Positions 38,057 through 45,440 of a stretch of DNA of 64,000 nt are shown piece after piece (the stretch's first letter is position 1; each line of letters opens with the position of its first letter). The notes under the pieces are model-generated. The model was not told where the DNA came from. It saw nothing but the letters and a program-made list of their open reading frames with translations, and made no database searches. Origin of the DNA: Erysipelotrichaceae bacterium OPF54 (GTDB taxonomy: Bacteria; Bacillota_I; Bacilli_A; Erysipelotrichales; Erysipelotrichaceae); the NCBI GenBank assembly GCA_022834735.1, contig BQKD01000001.1, positions 2,767,659 through 2,831,658 of the forward strand, written 5' to 3'. A program made the position numbers and the translations under genes.

Positions 38057-38111
38057 AAGCAGAATAAATTCATCATCGATCATTTCACGATGAATTTATT
38101 CTGCTTTTTTT
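38057..38111 (+). terminator. Strong hairpin and T run in the transposon left end
   Basis: An 18-bp perfect inverted repeat (38057-38074 and 38089-38106) is followed by seven T. It would stop plus-strand transcripts entering the element just before its first gene. Confidence 0.85.
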
Positions 38112-38227
38112 CGTCACATTATTTTCATTTTATGAGATGATTGACATGGAAAGGTGTTAGGCGCAAAAAAAGAGAGAGCCCTAATTGTTTTGCGAACAAA
38201 CTCTCTCCCGTCCTAACGAACAATTTT

Positions 38228-38767
38228 ATGATAATCAATTTTTCGGCTTTCGACAACCCTTTTTCGCATGATTTATCCTGCCCGTCCTGCGGGGCGCGCG
38301 GCCAGATGCTCGATTACTCATCCTACTCCCGTTTCTGCCTCTCTCCTTCCAATCCGACAAAACGCTTACGGGTTCGTGTCGTTTTTTGTCCTTCCTGCGG
38401 CTCCTATCATACCATACTCCCTTATGATGCCCGTCCGTTTTCTTCGTTTTCCTATCCTTTTATTTTTGAAGTGCTCTTTCAGTACTGCTGCGGACCTTGT
38501 GCCGGCAACAAGTCGAGAACGGCTGCGCTTTTTGATATTTCCAGAACGACCCTGCGCCGATGGATCGACCGCTATTCCTCTCTGCTTTTCCTCTCCTGTA
38601 TCATGATCCGCGATCTTGACCGTAGCCCGTATGATCTTCTTGCTCATATCCGTTCTTCTATGCATGCCTTTCTGAAGAGTTTTCTTCGTTTTCATGAATG
38701 CGCCTATTTTTCGCCTCACACTATTTTATCTGCACCCTTTGTCTATGGTCTTTTTTCTCCTTCCTGA
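38228..38767 (+). CDS. Zinc-finger/HTH protein of the transposon (DUF6431-like)
   Basis: About 179 residues from the ATG at 38228; the frame is open back to 38141 and no strong ribosome binding site marks either start. Two Cys pairs (CPSCGARG and CPSCGSYH) about 45 residues apart form a probable zinc-binding unit. A further CCGPCAGNKSRTAALFDI segment leads into a helix-turn-helix (ISRTTLRRWIDRYSS). Proteins of this kind accompany integrase-ATPase pairs in gut Firmicutes. A DNA-binding role in regulation or target choice is inferred. Confidence 0.7.
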   Translation: MIINFSAFDNPFSHDLSCPSCGARGQMLDYSSYSRFCLSPSNPTKRLRVRVVFCPSCGSYHTILPYDARPFSSFSYPFIFEVLFQYCCGPCAGNKSRTAALFDISRTTLRRWIDRYSSLLFLSCIMIRDLDRSPYDLLAHIRSSMHAFLKSFLRFHECAYFSPHTILSAPFVYGLFSPS

Positions 38768-38832
38768 ATCATTTGTCCGTCGCTTTCCTCTTTTTAGCCC
38801 GGTACAGTAATCTCAAAGGAGGATTCTGCTTT

Positions 38833-40068
38833 ATGGATCAAACCGACAAGGAAAAAATCGCTTTATGGAAATTCGGGATCATCGCTCCTGTCATTTCCGG
38901 CACTCATCCTTTTTCGACAAACCGTCAGTTTTACCGTCATCTTGCCGAAAAAGAATTCGAAAACCCGGTCTCCGGTGTCAAAAAATCATTTTCATGGCAG
39001 ACTTTCGCTCACTGGGCCTATGAATACCGTTCCGGCGGATTCGATGGACTGATTTCCCGTCCCAGGAGCGACAAGGGGACTTCCCGAACTCTGAGTCCCG
39101 AGGCGCAGGAACGCATCATCGCTCTGCGCCGGCAGTATCCGCGCATCATCAATACGGTCCTGCGTGCGCGGCTCATCGAAGAAGGGTTTATCCCGGCCCG
39201 CGTTTCCCAGTCCACGATCGATCGTTTCGTGCGTTCTCTGCCTCAGAGCCGTCTCGAACCGATCCATCAGGGAAAAGAGCGCAGAGCGTTCGAGAAAGAA
39301 TTTGCCAACCAGGTCTGGCAGGCCGATACATCCTATCTATACAGGCTGGCCGGACACAGGCTGTATCTGGTTTCTATCCTGGATGACGCATCCCGGATGA
39401 TCGTGGGCTGGGGAATCTTTGAAGCCGATACGGCCGTCAACTTTCAGAAGATCCTGAAGAACGCGGTCATGACTTACGGGATCCCGTCTGTACTGTATGT
39501 AGACAATGGTTCGCCTTATGACAACCACCAGCTGAATATGATCTGTGCAAGACTGGGGGTCGCCCTGGTGCATGCGCCGGTGCGGGACGGAAGCGCGAAA
39601 GGAAAACAGGAGCGCGCATTCCGAACGTTCAAGGACCACTGGCTGCGCTGTTCGGACTGGAATGCCTATCAGACGATCGAAGAGGTCCGGGAATCTTTCG
39701 GGGACTATCTTCAGAAATACATCAACTGCCAACACGCTTCGCTGAAAGATATGACGCCGCGCCAGCGCTATCTGAAGGATGCACAGCGGTTCCGCTTCCT
39801 TCCTGACGAAGCGGTGGAACAGTATTTCCTGCATACGTACGAAAGAAAGGTGAGGACCGATTCGACACTCGTGATCGACGGGATCAGCTACGAGGTGCCG
39901 GCCGAATACATGCGCGAGACAGTAAAGGTGAAGATGGATCCCGAAGACAGGAGAAAGGCCTGGCTGCTAGGGATGGACGGAAAGCTGATCCCGATCCGGA
40001 CGGTCGACAAGGTGGAGAACAGCCGGATCAGAAGAAGGCAGCACATGCGCTTCAGAGAGGAGGAGTAA
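38833..40068 (+). CDS. DDE-type integrase/transposase (TniA/TnsB-like)
   Basis: 411 residues starting MDQTDKEKIALWKF after an AAAGGAGGATTCTGCTTT signal. N-terminal helix-turn-helix regions are followed by an rve integrase core. The DDE triad is visible: Asp in VWQADTSYLYRLAG, Asp in VLYVDNGSPYDNHQ and Glu in GKQERAFRTFKDH. A C-terminal Mu/TnsB-like beta domain (SYEVPAEYMRETVKVKMDPED) follows. It should cut and join the TG/CA ends. It lies one base upstream of the ATPase gene. Confidence 0.9.
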   Translation: MDQTDKEKIALWKFGIIAPVISGTHPFSTNRQFYRHLAEKEFENPVSGVKKSFSWQTFAHWAYEYRSGGFDGLISRPRSDKGTSRTLSPEAQERIIALRRQYPRIINTVLRARLIEEGFIPARVSQSTIDRFVRSLPQSRLEPIHQGKERRAFEKEFANQVWQADTSYLYRLAGHRLYLVSILDDASRMIVGWGIFEADTAVNFQKILKNAVMTYGIPSVLYVDNGSPYDNHQLNMICARLGVALVHAPVRDGSAKGKQERAFRTFKDHWLRCSDWNAYQTIEEVRESFGDYLQKYINCQHASLKDMTPRQRYLKDAQRFRFLPDEAVEQYFLHTYERKVRTDSTLVIDGISYEVPAEYMRETVKVKMDPEDRRKAWLLGMDGKLIPIRTVDKVENSRIRRRQHMRFREEE

Positions 40069-40069
40069 T

Positions 40070-40876
40070 ATGGAAGCCAAAGTATTTTACGGACTGAAGC
40101 AGATGCCGTTCGAGAAAGAAACGAAATATCACAAATTATACCGGAGCGAAGATACGGCGAACCTGAAAGGACGGCTGGACTACCTGAAAAAAGCGAAAGG
40201 GATCGGATTGTTCACAGGAAGTCCGGGAACAGGAAAAACATCGGCCATCCGCGAATTTGCCGGCAGTCTGAACCCGTCGCTGTACAAAGTGGTCTACATC
40301 CAGATGTCTACGGTATCGGTCATCGACTTTTACCGGCAGCTGGCCTGCGGGCTGGGGCTGGAGCCCAAATTCAGAAAGAGCGACCTGTTCCGGCAGGTAC
40401 AGGAAGCCATCGAATACATGGCAAAAGAAAAGAAGTGCACGCCGGTCATCGTGATCGACGAAGCGCAGTATCTGAGCACGAGCGTCTTCAACGATCTGAC
40501 CATGCTCCTCAATTTCGAGATGGACTCGAAGAACTACTGTATCCTGATCCTGAGCGGGCAGACGAGCCTGAACACGATCCTGAAAAAGCAGGTGCATGAC
40601 GCCCTGCGCCAGAGGATCGTGATCAATTATTTCATGGAAGGTCTGAAAGGAGAAGAGGCACAGGAATATGTGGATTTCTGCATGAAAGAATGCGGAAGCA
40701 GAGAAAAGGTGTTCGAAGAAGACGCGGTGCGTGCCGCATATAATATCGCAGGCGGATCAATCCGGAAACTGAACAATCTGTTGTCGAAATGCCTGATCGA
40801 AGGAGCGAACGAAGAAAAGCGGATCATCGACGCAGAGATCGTGATGAAAGCACATAACGAAGTAGAACTGGGGTGA
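40070..40876 (+). CDS. AAA+ ATPase of the transposon (TniB/TnsC/ExeA-like)
   Basis: 268 residues with Walker A GSPGTGKTSA near residue 48, Walker B VIVIDEAQYL near 130 and sensor/arginine-finger regions (ILSGQTSLNTILKK, then LRQRIVINYFM). This is the ExeA/TniB/IstB type used by transposons to select targets and activate the DDE enzyme. The gene starts 1 base after the integrase stop with AGAGAGGAGGAGTAAT before the ATG. Confidence 0.9.
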   Translation: MEAKVFYGLKQMPFEKETKYHKLYRSEDTANLKGRLDYLKKAKGIGLFTGSPGTGKTSAIREFAGSLNPSLYKVVYIQMSTVSVIDFYRQLACGLGLEPKFRKSDLFRQVQEAIEYMAKEKKCTPVIVIDEAQYLSTSVFNDLTMLLNFEMDSKNYCILILSGQTSLNTILKKQVHDALRQRIVINYFMEGLKGEEAQEYVDFCMKECGSREKVFEEDAVRAAYNIAGGSIRKLNNLLSKCLIEGANEEKRIIDAEIVMKAHNEVELG

Positions 40877-40882
40877 GAACAT

Positions 40883-41170
40883 ATGAAAGAAGATGAACGG
40901 ATGTTGATCAACTGGCCGACGACGAGAAAAGTGATGATCGAACAGCTGAAAAGAGCGATGAAGATGTACGGAGCCTATAAACTGAGCAATGAAGAGCTGA
41001 TGTATTTTGTAGAAAACTATATGAATAATTTTGGCCATTTATTCTTCAAGAATGATTTCGAGATCCATCCGTCGATCAGAAAAGCGCTGGGAAAGAGGAA
41101 CAGCTGGATCCTGGCATGTATAGTGGAAAGAGTATACCAGAAAGAATTCGAGAACATAGGAAATTATTGA
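40883..41170 (+). CDS. Small accessory protein of the transposon (95 residues)
   Basis: A 95-residue helical, charged protein starting MKEDERMLINWPTTRKVMIE, with no recognised domain. It lies 6 bases after the ATPase gene and ends the transposon operon; a strong terminator follows at 41173-41203. Its position suggests a transposition accessory factor, perhaps like TniQ or a target-site protein, but no homology was recognised. Confidence 0.65.
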   Translation: MKEDERMLINWPTTRKVMIEQLKRAMKMYGAYKLSNEELMYFVENYMNNFGHLFFKNDFEIHPSIRKALGKRNSWILACIVERVYQKEFENIGNY

Positions 41171-41172
41171 TT

Positions 41173-41203
41173 AAAAGCCGTTTTTGACAAGACGGCTTTT
41201 TTT
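41173..41203 (+). terminator. Intrinsic terminator of the transposon operon
   Basis: AAAAGCCGT (41173-41181) pairs with ACGGCTTTT (41192-41200), followed by T. Confidence 0.88.
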
Positions 41204-41325
41204 GAACAGAAAGAAATAAAATAAAATGCTTCTGAAGCCAAAATAAAGCGAGGCCGGACAAAATAAAGTGCGTTTCTCTTCCAGATGTGTATAAAAATAT
41301 TTGACGTTTCCGACTAACAGAATTT

Positions 41326-41336
41326 GACGCGCTACA
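41326..41336 (-). repeat. Right terminal inverted repeat of the transposon
   Basis: On the minus strand this reads TGTAGCGCGTC, paired with the left end at 38016-38026. The target duplicate CCATTC follows at 41337-41342. Confidence 0.75.
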
Positions 41337-41862
41337 CCATTCTTTCTGCCGCGGTATCTTTTAATTTGGCCGGGATCGAATGTTCCCAGTCCTCTTTTGT
41401 TTCTTTCAGGCCCTTGTTCGATTCGCACTCTCTTGAATGCGTATGCACTTCCTTGCCGCAAAGCGGTTCGGTCGACAGGAAGCATTTGCTCGAATGCTTA
41501 TGTTCCTGAGCACCCTCTTCTTTATCGCATACAAGCGTTTTTTCCTCTTTATAGCACTCGTCCGTATGTTCATGATCCTCCAGACAATCGAGGACCATTT
41601 CTGTTTTGTAGCAGCTCTCATCATGCACATGGCCATCGACCATTTCGCCTTCCTTCAGACCGCACAACGGCCTGTCTTTTGGACTTTCATAGCACTCGTC
41701 CGTATGCTGATGCTCCTCCTTGCCGCAGTAGTAGACAATATCATCCCGCTCAAGCGTGACTGCCGGCAGGATGAGAGCATAGGTCGTACAGAACACAACA
41801 ATACAGCTCAGTATGGACACGAGACGTCGTCGAATCCGTTCGTTTTTTAATTTATGATTCAT
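41337..41862 (-). pseudogene. Pilus tip adhesin, N-terminal part (gene split by a transposon)
   Basis: 176 residues from MNHKLKNERIRRRLVSILSC, ending at a TAG created by the transposon end. The ATG at 41862 follows GAAAGGAAGACG. It carries a signal peptide with the YALILPAVTLE motif common in gut Firmicute adhesins. Five His/Cys repeats follow: HQHTDECY, HVHDESCY, HEHTDECY, HKHSSKCF, HTHSREC. The frame stops after AERMV, and the C-terminal part resumes with the same MV at 38013. Together they make 1317 residues. It lies 20 bases downstream of the signal peptidase gene. Confidence 0.87.
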
Positions 41863-41882
41863 AATCGTCTTCCTTTCTGTCT

Positions 41883-42470
41883 TTATATGCCGCCCAGCGA
41901 AGCAGGAGGCCAAAGCTTCGTTACAAGCTTTCCTATGATCTGTTCTTCCGCGATCGGACCGATCGCTTTGGTACGCGAATCCAGAGACACGCTCCGGTGG
42001 TCGCCCATCACGAACCAGCGGTCTTCCGGCACCTGATACGGATATTCCAGATCCGTTTCTCCCAGCGCGTTTTCAGAAACGTACGGCTCATCCAGCCTCT
42101 GTCCGTTCACGAACACCACACCATCCTCGTCCAGATACACCCAGTCTCCAGGACCCGCAATAACCCTTTTTACTAGAACTTTATTATTATAGTAGAACGC
42201 AATCACATCACCCGTGTCGAAATGGCTTCCTTTCAAAGAAAGCACCACTTCTCCTTCATTCAGTGTCGGCGTCATGCTGTTGCCGTAAATCTGCAGCACA
42301 GGAACCCACATCGTAGCAGCCAGCACAGCCAGCGCCGCCACCACGATCAGGACACCCAACGTGCTCGAAAACGTCCTGCGCCAGCGAAGCGCATGCCGTT
42401 CGCGATCCCTTTCTTTTTCCAGCTCCAAAAGGGAAGGCATCGTCAAAATCTTCTCTTTCTTTTTCTTCAT
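41883..42470 (-). CDS. lepB: Signal peptidase I of the pilus operon
   Basis: 195 residues with an N-terminal membrane segment (TLGVLIVVAALAVLAATMWV). The catalytic Ser lies in IYGNSMTPTLNEGE, the catalytic Lys in NNKVLVKRVIAGPGDWV, and the GDHRSVSLDSRTKAIG box is present, so it is active-looking and of the standard Ser-Lys type rather than the SipW type. It is the first gene of the pilus operon and probably processes pilins and the TasA-like proteins. Dedicated signal peptidases are known beside Gram-positive pilus loci. Confidence 0.92.
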   Translation of the reverse strand: MKKKKEKILTMPSLLELEKERDRERHALRWRRTFSSTLGVLIVVAALAVLAATMWVPVLQIYGNSMTPTLNEGEVVLSLKGSHFDTGDVIAFYYNNKVLVKRVIAGPGDWVYLDEDGVVFVNGQRLDEPYVSENALGETDLEYPYQVPEDRWFVMGDHRSVSLDSRTKAIGPIAEEQIIGKLVTKLWPPASLGGI

Positions 42471-42925
42471 ATTTTCCGGTATTGTTCTTTCTAATCTTTC
42501 TTTCCACTTTCTTCTGAAAAGTTAATTGATGAGACTTTTATTTAAAAAATAACCCGCAAATTTTCGCAGAGTTCTCATACTTTGTGAAATTATATTACCA
42601 CAAAAGTACAAAATTAAAAGTAAATATTATAAAAATCTATCGATTTTTAATACAAATATGTTAAATTTCCGAAAAATATCGGTTTTCGGTCACATTATAG
42701 CACAATAAATCACTAAGAAGAACACATGAACCATATTATTTCCGTAAAAAAAGCCGTCATTTTTCTAGTCATCATTTCGCCCGATATATATCCCCTTTTT
42801 TTGATGCATAAAAAGTTATTTTAGAAAAAATTAAATTATTTTCAAAAAAAAGGTCCACTCCTTTCCCGTTTTTACGTATCTAATAGTAGAGGATCCAGAC
42901 TCCTCTTGGAAAGGAGGAAATCCAT
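42471..42925. promoter_or_regulatory. AT-rich 455-base gap between the pilus operon and the nuclease gene
   Basis: No open frame of note is seen. The gap is very AT-rich with long A/T runs (for example 42819-42853). It should hold the promoter of the leftward pilus operon and that of the rightward nuclease gene. No clear -35/-10 pair could be chosen among the many A/T-rich hexamers. Confidence 0.5.
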
Positions 42926-43963
42926 ATGACAATCGAGCTTTCTTATAACAGCAATTTTATGCGCTTACAGGACAATGTGGTAAGCTATGGCTATAAAAAT
43001 TCATCGATCGCAAACGGGATCGATACGACCCAATACAAAGCGCTCTACGACGCTTCATGCAAACAGCTGCTTGCCGACCGGCAGATCCTTTCCAGGATCC
43101 TGACAGGCTGTGTTCCCGAATACAAAGATCTGTCCGCGCAAGATATCGAAGAACTGTATATCGAAAGCGTGCCCCGCATCAGCGAAGTGCCGGTGCATCA
43201 CAATACGATGCCACGCATCACAGGAATCGACAAGGAAGACAGCACGGTGGAGGAAGGAAAAGTCGTATTCGACATTTTGTTCAAAGCGTCTTTTCCAGAT
43301 ACCGGCAGGACCGGACAGCTCATTATTGACGTGGAAGCGCAGAACGCGTTCAAGCCGCCCTATCCGCTCGAAAGCCGGATGATGTACTATCTTGGCCGTC
43401 TTCTTTCGCGCCAGCATGATACAGAATTCAAAAACGACGAATACGGCAAGCTGAAAAAAGTGTACTCCATCTGGATCTGCACAAACGCGACCGGAAAATT
43501 TCGCAATACGATCAATATGTATCCCATTGCAGAAAAACATATCGAAGGATACGCAAAATGGAATCAAAAAGACTATGACCTGATGACCGGCATCATGATC
43601 GGCATCGATACCAGCCGGCCCGCAGCCGGGCACGGACTGCTCCGGATGCTCGGTATATTGCTGTCCGACCAGATCAGCGCAGAAAACAAAAAGGCCATCC
43701 TGACCCGGGAATTCGGGATCAGGATGAGCGAACAGTTAAACAAGGAGATGACCCATATGTGCAATTTAAGTGAAGGTGTTTTCGCTCATGGTATTAAACA
43801 AGGTATCGAGGAAGGCGTTGAGAAAACCAGCTACCAGCATATCAGAAACCTCATGGAAACCTGCAAGATATCCGTCAGCGAAGCAATGAACAATCTGAAG
43901 ATCCCCAAAGACGATCAGCCAAAATACAAAAAATGGATCGAAGATGAAATGAAGGAAAACTGA
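42926..43963 (+). CDS. Rpn/PD-(D/E)XK nuclease-family putative transposase
   Basis: 345 residues. The N-terminal two thirds carry the PDDEXK core: the Asp in GKVVFDILFKASF (near residue 115) and the E-x-Q of LIIDVEAQNAFKPPYPLESR. The C-terminal tail (about 275-345) is a helical segment, SEGVFAHGIKQGIEEG, then RNLMETCKISVSEAMNNLKI. The first ATG follows GGAAAGGAGGAAATCCAT. A second SD-ATG (AAGGAG, ATG at 43757) lies in frame at codon 278 and could give a 68-residue C-terminal protein. Rpn proteins of E. coli are phage-defence nucleases with such internal antitoxin products. Here this is inference. Confidence 0.85.
   Translation: MTIELSYNSNFMRLQDNVVSYGYKNSSIANGIDTTQYKALYDASCKQLLADRQILSRILTGCVPEYKDLSAQDIEELYIESVPRISEVPVHHNTMPRITGIDKEDSTVEEGKVVFDILFKASFPDTGRTGQLIIDVEAQNAFKPPYPLESRMMYYLGRLLSRQHDTEFKNDEYGKLKKVYSIWICTNATGKFRNTINMYPIAEKHIEGYAKWNQKDYDLMTGIMIGIDTSRPAAGHGLLRMLGILLSDQISAENKKAILTREFGIRMSEQLNKEMTHMCNLSEGVFAHGIKQGIEEGVEKTSYQHIRNLMETCKISVSEAMNNLKIPKDDQPKYKKWIEDEMKEN
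43757..43963 (+). CDS. Possible internal start product (C-terminal 68 residues of the nuclease)
   Basis: AAGGAG (43742-43747) lies nine bases upstream of ATG 43757, in the reading frame of the nuclease. The same SD-ATG and first codons are repeated intact downstream (44000), where there is no nuclease domain, which suggests that the start works independently. The tail is MCNLSEGVFAHGIKQGIEEG and onward. The Rpn internal antitoxins (RpnS) are the precedent. The function here is unproven. Confidence 0.45.
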   Translation: MCNLSEGVFAHGIKQGIEEGVEKTSYQHIRNLMETCKISVSEAMNNLKIPKDDQPKYKKWIEDEMKEN

Positions 43964-43999
43964 TACTGCTTCTTTAAAACATGCAAGGAGATGACCCAT

Positions 44000-44200
44000 A
44001 TGTGCAATTTAAGTGAAGGTGTTTTCGCTCATGGTGTTGAACAAGGTGTTGAGAAAACCAGCTACCAATGTATCAGAAACCTTATGAAAAACTCCAAGTT
44101 ATCTATTGACGAAGCCATGAATACCTTGGAAATTTCAAAAGACGATCAGCCAAAATACAAAAAATGGATCGAAGAAGGAAAAAATAGAAGCGGGTTTTGA
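44000..44200 (+). CDS. Free-standing copy of the nuclease C-terminal tail (66 residues)
   Basis: MCNLSEGVFAHGVEQGVEKT and onward, a partial duplicate of the nuclease tail. The 52 bases 43741-43792 recur identically at 43984-44035, including the AAGGAG signal. The following DDQPKYKKWIEEG segment is also shared. It lacks any catalytic domain. It may be a stand-alone binding or antitoxin-like protein, or debris from duplication. A second in-frame ATG at 43991 lies too close to the SD. Confidence 0.6.
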   Translation: MCNLSEGVFAHGVEQGVEKTSYQCIRNLMKNSKLSIDEAMNTLEISKDDQPKYKKWIEEGKNRSGF

Positions 44201-44240
44201 TCCGCGCTGTTAAAAAAATCAATGGAAGGAGAAAGACAAT

Positions 44241-44654
44241 ATGAGCGACCCGTACGAGGACAGCTTCAAAAAGGAAATAAGAGAACAGGTCTATGCGATC
44301 CAGGCGGAAGCGGAATTTGACACGACCGTTCGCCTGCTCAGACGTGTCACAGAAAACTTCGGTGTTTCGATCGACACCGCATTCGACAAACTGGAAATCG
44401 GTATGGAGGTGCGGCCCCGATACAGAGAAAAACTGGAACAGGTACCGGACTTCTGGGAGACGGTCCACCGAATGGCCAATATGAAAAGCATCATTCTGTA
44501 TAACACAAAAAAGAACGGAATGCCGTATCCGTCGATCAAAACAGTCATCCATTTCGTGGAAACTTTTGGATGCGACCCGCAGACCACGCTGGATATCCTG
44601 AAAATTCCGGCCAGCGAACAGCCACGATATTTAGAAAAAATCTACTGGAGGTAA
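44241..44654 (+). CDS. Helical-tail repeat protein (137 residues), related to the nuclease C-terminus
   Basis: Starts MSDPYEDSFKKEIREQVYAI after GGAAGGAGAAAGACAAT. Two copies of the tail-like module occur in tandem: LLRRVTENFGVSIDTAFDKL with MEVRPRYREKLEQ (about residues 30-70), and IHFVETFGCDPQTTLDILKI with SEQPRYLEKI (about 100-135). No nuclease motif is present. It belongs to the same growing array as its neighbours. Function unknown. Confidence 0.6.
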   Translation: MSDPYEDSFKKEIREQVYAIQAEAEFDTTVRLLRRVTENFGVSIDTAFDKLEIGMEVRPRYREKLEQVPDFWETVHRMANMKSIILYNTKKNGMPYPSIKTVIHFVETFGCDPQTTLDILKIPASEQPRYLEKIYWR

Positions 44655-44659
44655 AGAAT

Positions 44660-44908
44660 ATGGGCCGTTTAAGCGAAGGGGTTTTTATTGACAGTTATAC
44701 GGAAGGTTTCAGGTAAGGATTCGATAGAGGATTCAAGCCCTATGAAACCCTGATGGTCCAGCTGACCCGCTATCAATGCGTCAGAAACCTGATGAAAAAC
44801 GGGAAACGATCGATCGATGAATCGATGGATATCCTGGAAATTCCAGAAGACGATCAGCCACGATATCGAGAATGGCTCGAAGAAGAAACGAAAAAAACGG
44901 AGGGATGA
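44660..44908 (+). pseudogene. Fourth copy of the tail module, with in-frame stop
   Basis: The frame from ATG 44660 reads MGRLSEGVFIDSYTEGFR, then TAA at 44714-44716. It then continues open as GFDRGFKPYETLMVQL to the TGA at 44906, ending DDQPRYREWLEEETKKTEG. So this tail copy is broken, or made as a short peptide plus a second start at one of the inner ATGs. GGAGGTAAAGAAT precedes the start. Confidence 0.65.
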
Positions 44909-44923
44909 ATAATCCTTCCGTTT
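44891..44923. terminator. Bidirectional terminator between the tail array and dut
   Basis: AAACGGAGGGAT (44895-44906) pairs with ATCCTTCCGTTT (44912-44923) with one G-U. A-rich and T-rich ends serve both directions. Confidence 0.75.
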
Positions 44924-44931
44924 CTGTCTGC

Positions 44932-45423
44932 TTATTTGTTCGAGCTGCCCAGCATGCCAGCGCCACGCTCGGAACCGATCCCCTTCAATTCATCCAGAGA
45001 AATTTCCCGGCTCGGCACATCCGGCATCACGAGCAGCACACCCTGCGCGATCGCCTTTTCATACGGATATACGAGAATACCTTCCGGCATATCCTTGAGC
45101 ACATGCTTCTTTACGATCCGCAGCGTCTTCTCATTCAGATTCGTGACCGGCGCCATGTATTCGCCCCGGAAGCCCGAGTCGATCACGCCCGAACGCTGAG
45201 CGATCCCCTTCGTTCCGGTCGAACCTCTTTCCTTTAAGAACATGACATAGTCCGCGTCGAACGCGCTGGCCACCCCCAAGGGGACCAGCTTTGTTTCCAG
45301 CGGCCTGATCTCAAGATAGTCCTCATCAAAACAAGGATACAGGTCATATCCTGCATCCTCATGACGTTTTGTGGGGATCACGGCACCATCACGCACCTTG
45401 GCCCATAACAGATCCATACCCAA
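44932..45423 (-). CDS. dut: dUTP diphosphatase
   Basis: 163 residues of the trimeric dUTPase family that hydrolyses dUTP to dUMP and keeps uracil out of DNA. All five motifs are visible: DAGYDLYP, ERGSTGTKG, GVIDSGFRGEY, KAIAQGVLLV and the C-terminal ERGAGMLGSSNK. It is the last gene of a leftward operon, after a uracil/hypoxanthine-DNA glycosylase-like gene. The two form a plausible uracil-exclusion and repair pair. Confidence 0.92.
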   Translation of the reverse strand: MGMDLLWAKVRDGAVIPTKRHEDAGYDLYPCFDEDYLEIRPLETKLVPLGVASAFDADYVMFLKERGSTGTKGIAQRSGVIDSGFRGEYMAPVTNLNEKTLRIVKKHVLKDMPEGILVYPYEKAIAQGVLLVMPDVPSREISLDELKGIGSERGAGMLGSSNK

Positions 45424-45440
45424 ATCCTTTCTTTATTGTC

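Larger units (their letters stand above)
38016..41336. mobile_element. 3.3-kb TG...CA transposon with DDE integrase and AAA+ ATPase inside the adhesin gene
   Basis: The ends are TGTAGAGCGTC (38016) and, inverted, TGTAGCGCGTC (ending 41336), so both match the 5'-TG...CA-3' rule. Both flanks carry CCATTC (38010-38015 and 41337-41342), a likely 6-bp target duplication. Inside are four plus-strand genes: zinc-finger/HTH (DUF6431-like), DDE integrase, AAA+ ATPase, small protein. Removing the element and one duplicate restores the adhesin frame exactly. Repeated CAAAATAAAG words (41239, 41259) near the right end could be transposase-binding sites. The gene set resembles TniA/TniB or Tn7 TnsB/TnsC systems reduced to essentials. 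Confidence 0.88.

Noticed and set aside
38141..38227. Longer N-terminus of the zinc-finger transposon protein from TTG 38141
   Set aside because: No ribosome binding site and low-complexity sequence; ATG 38228 is more sensible, though not certain.
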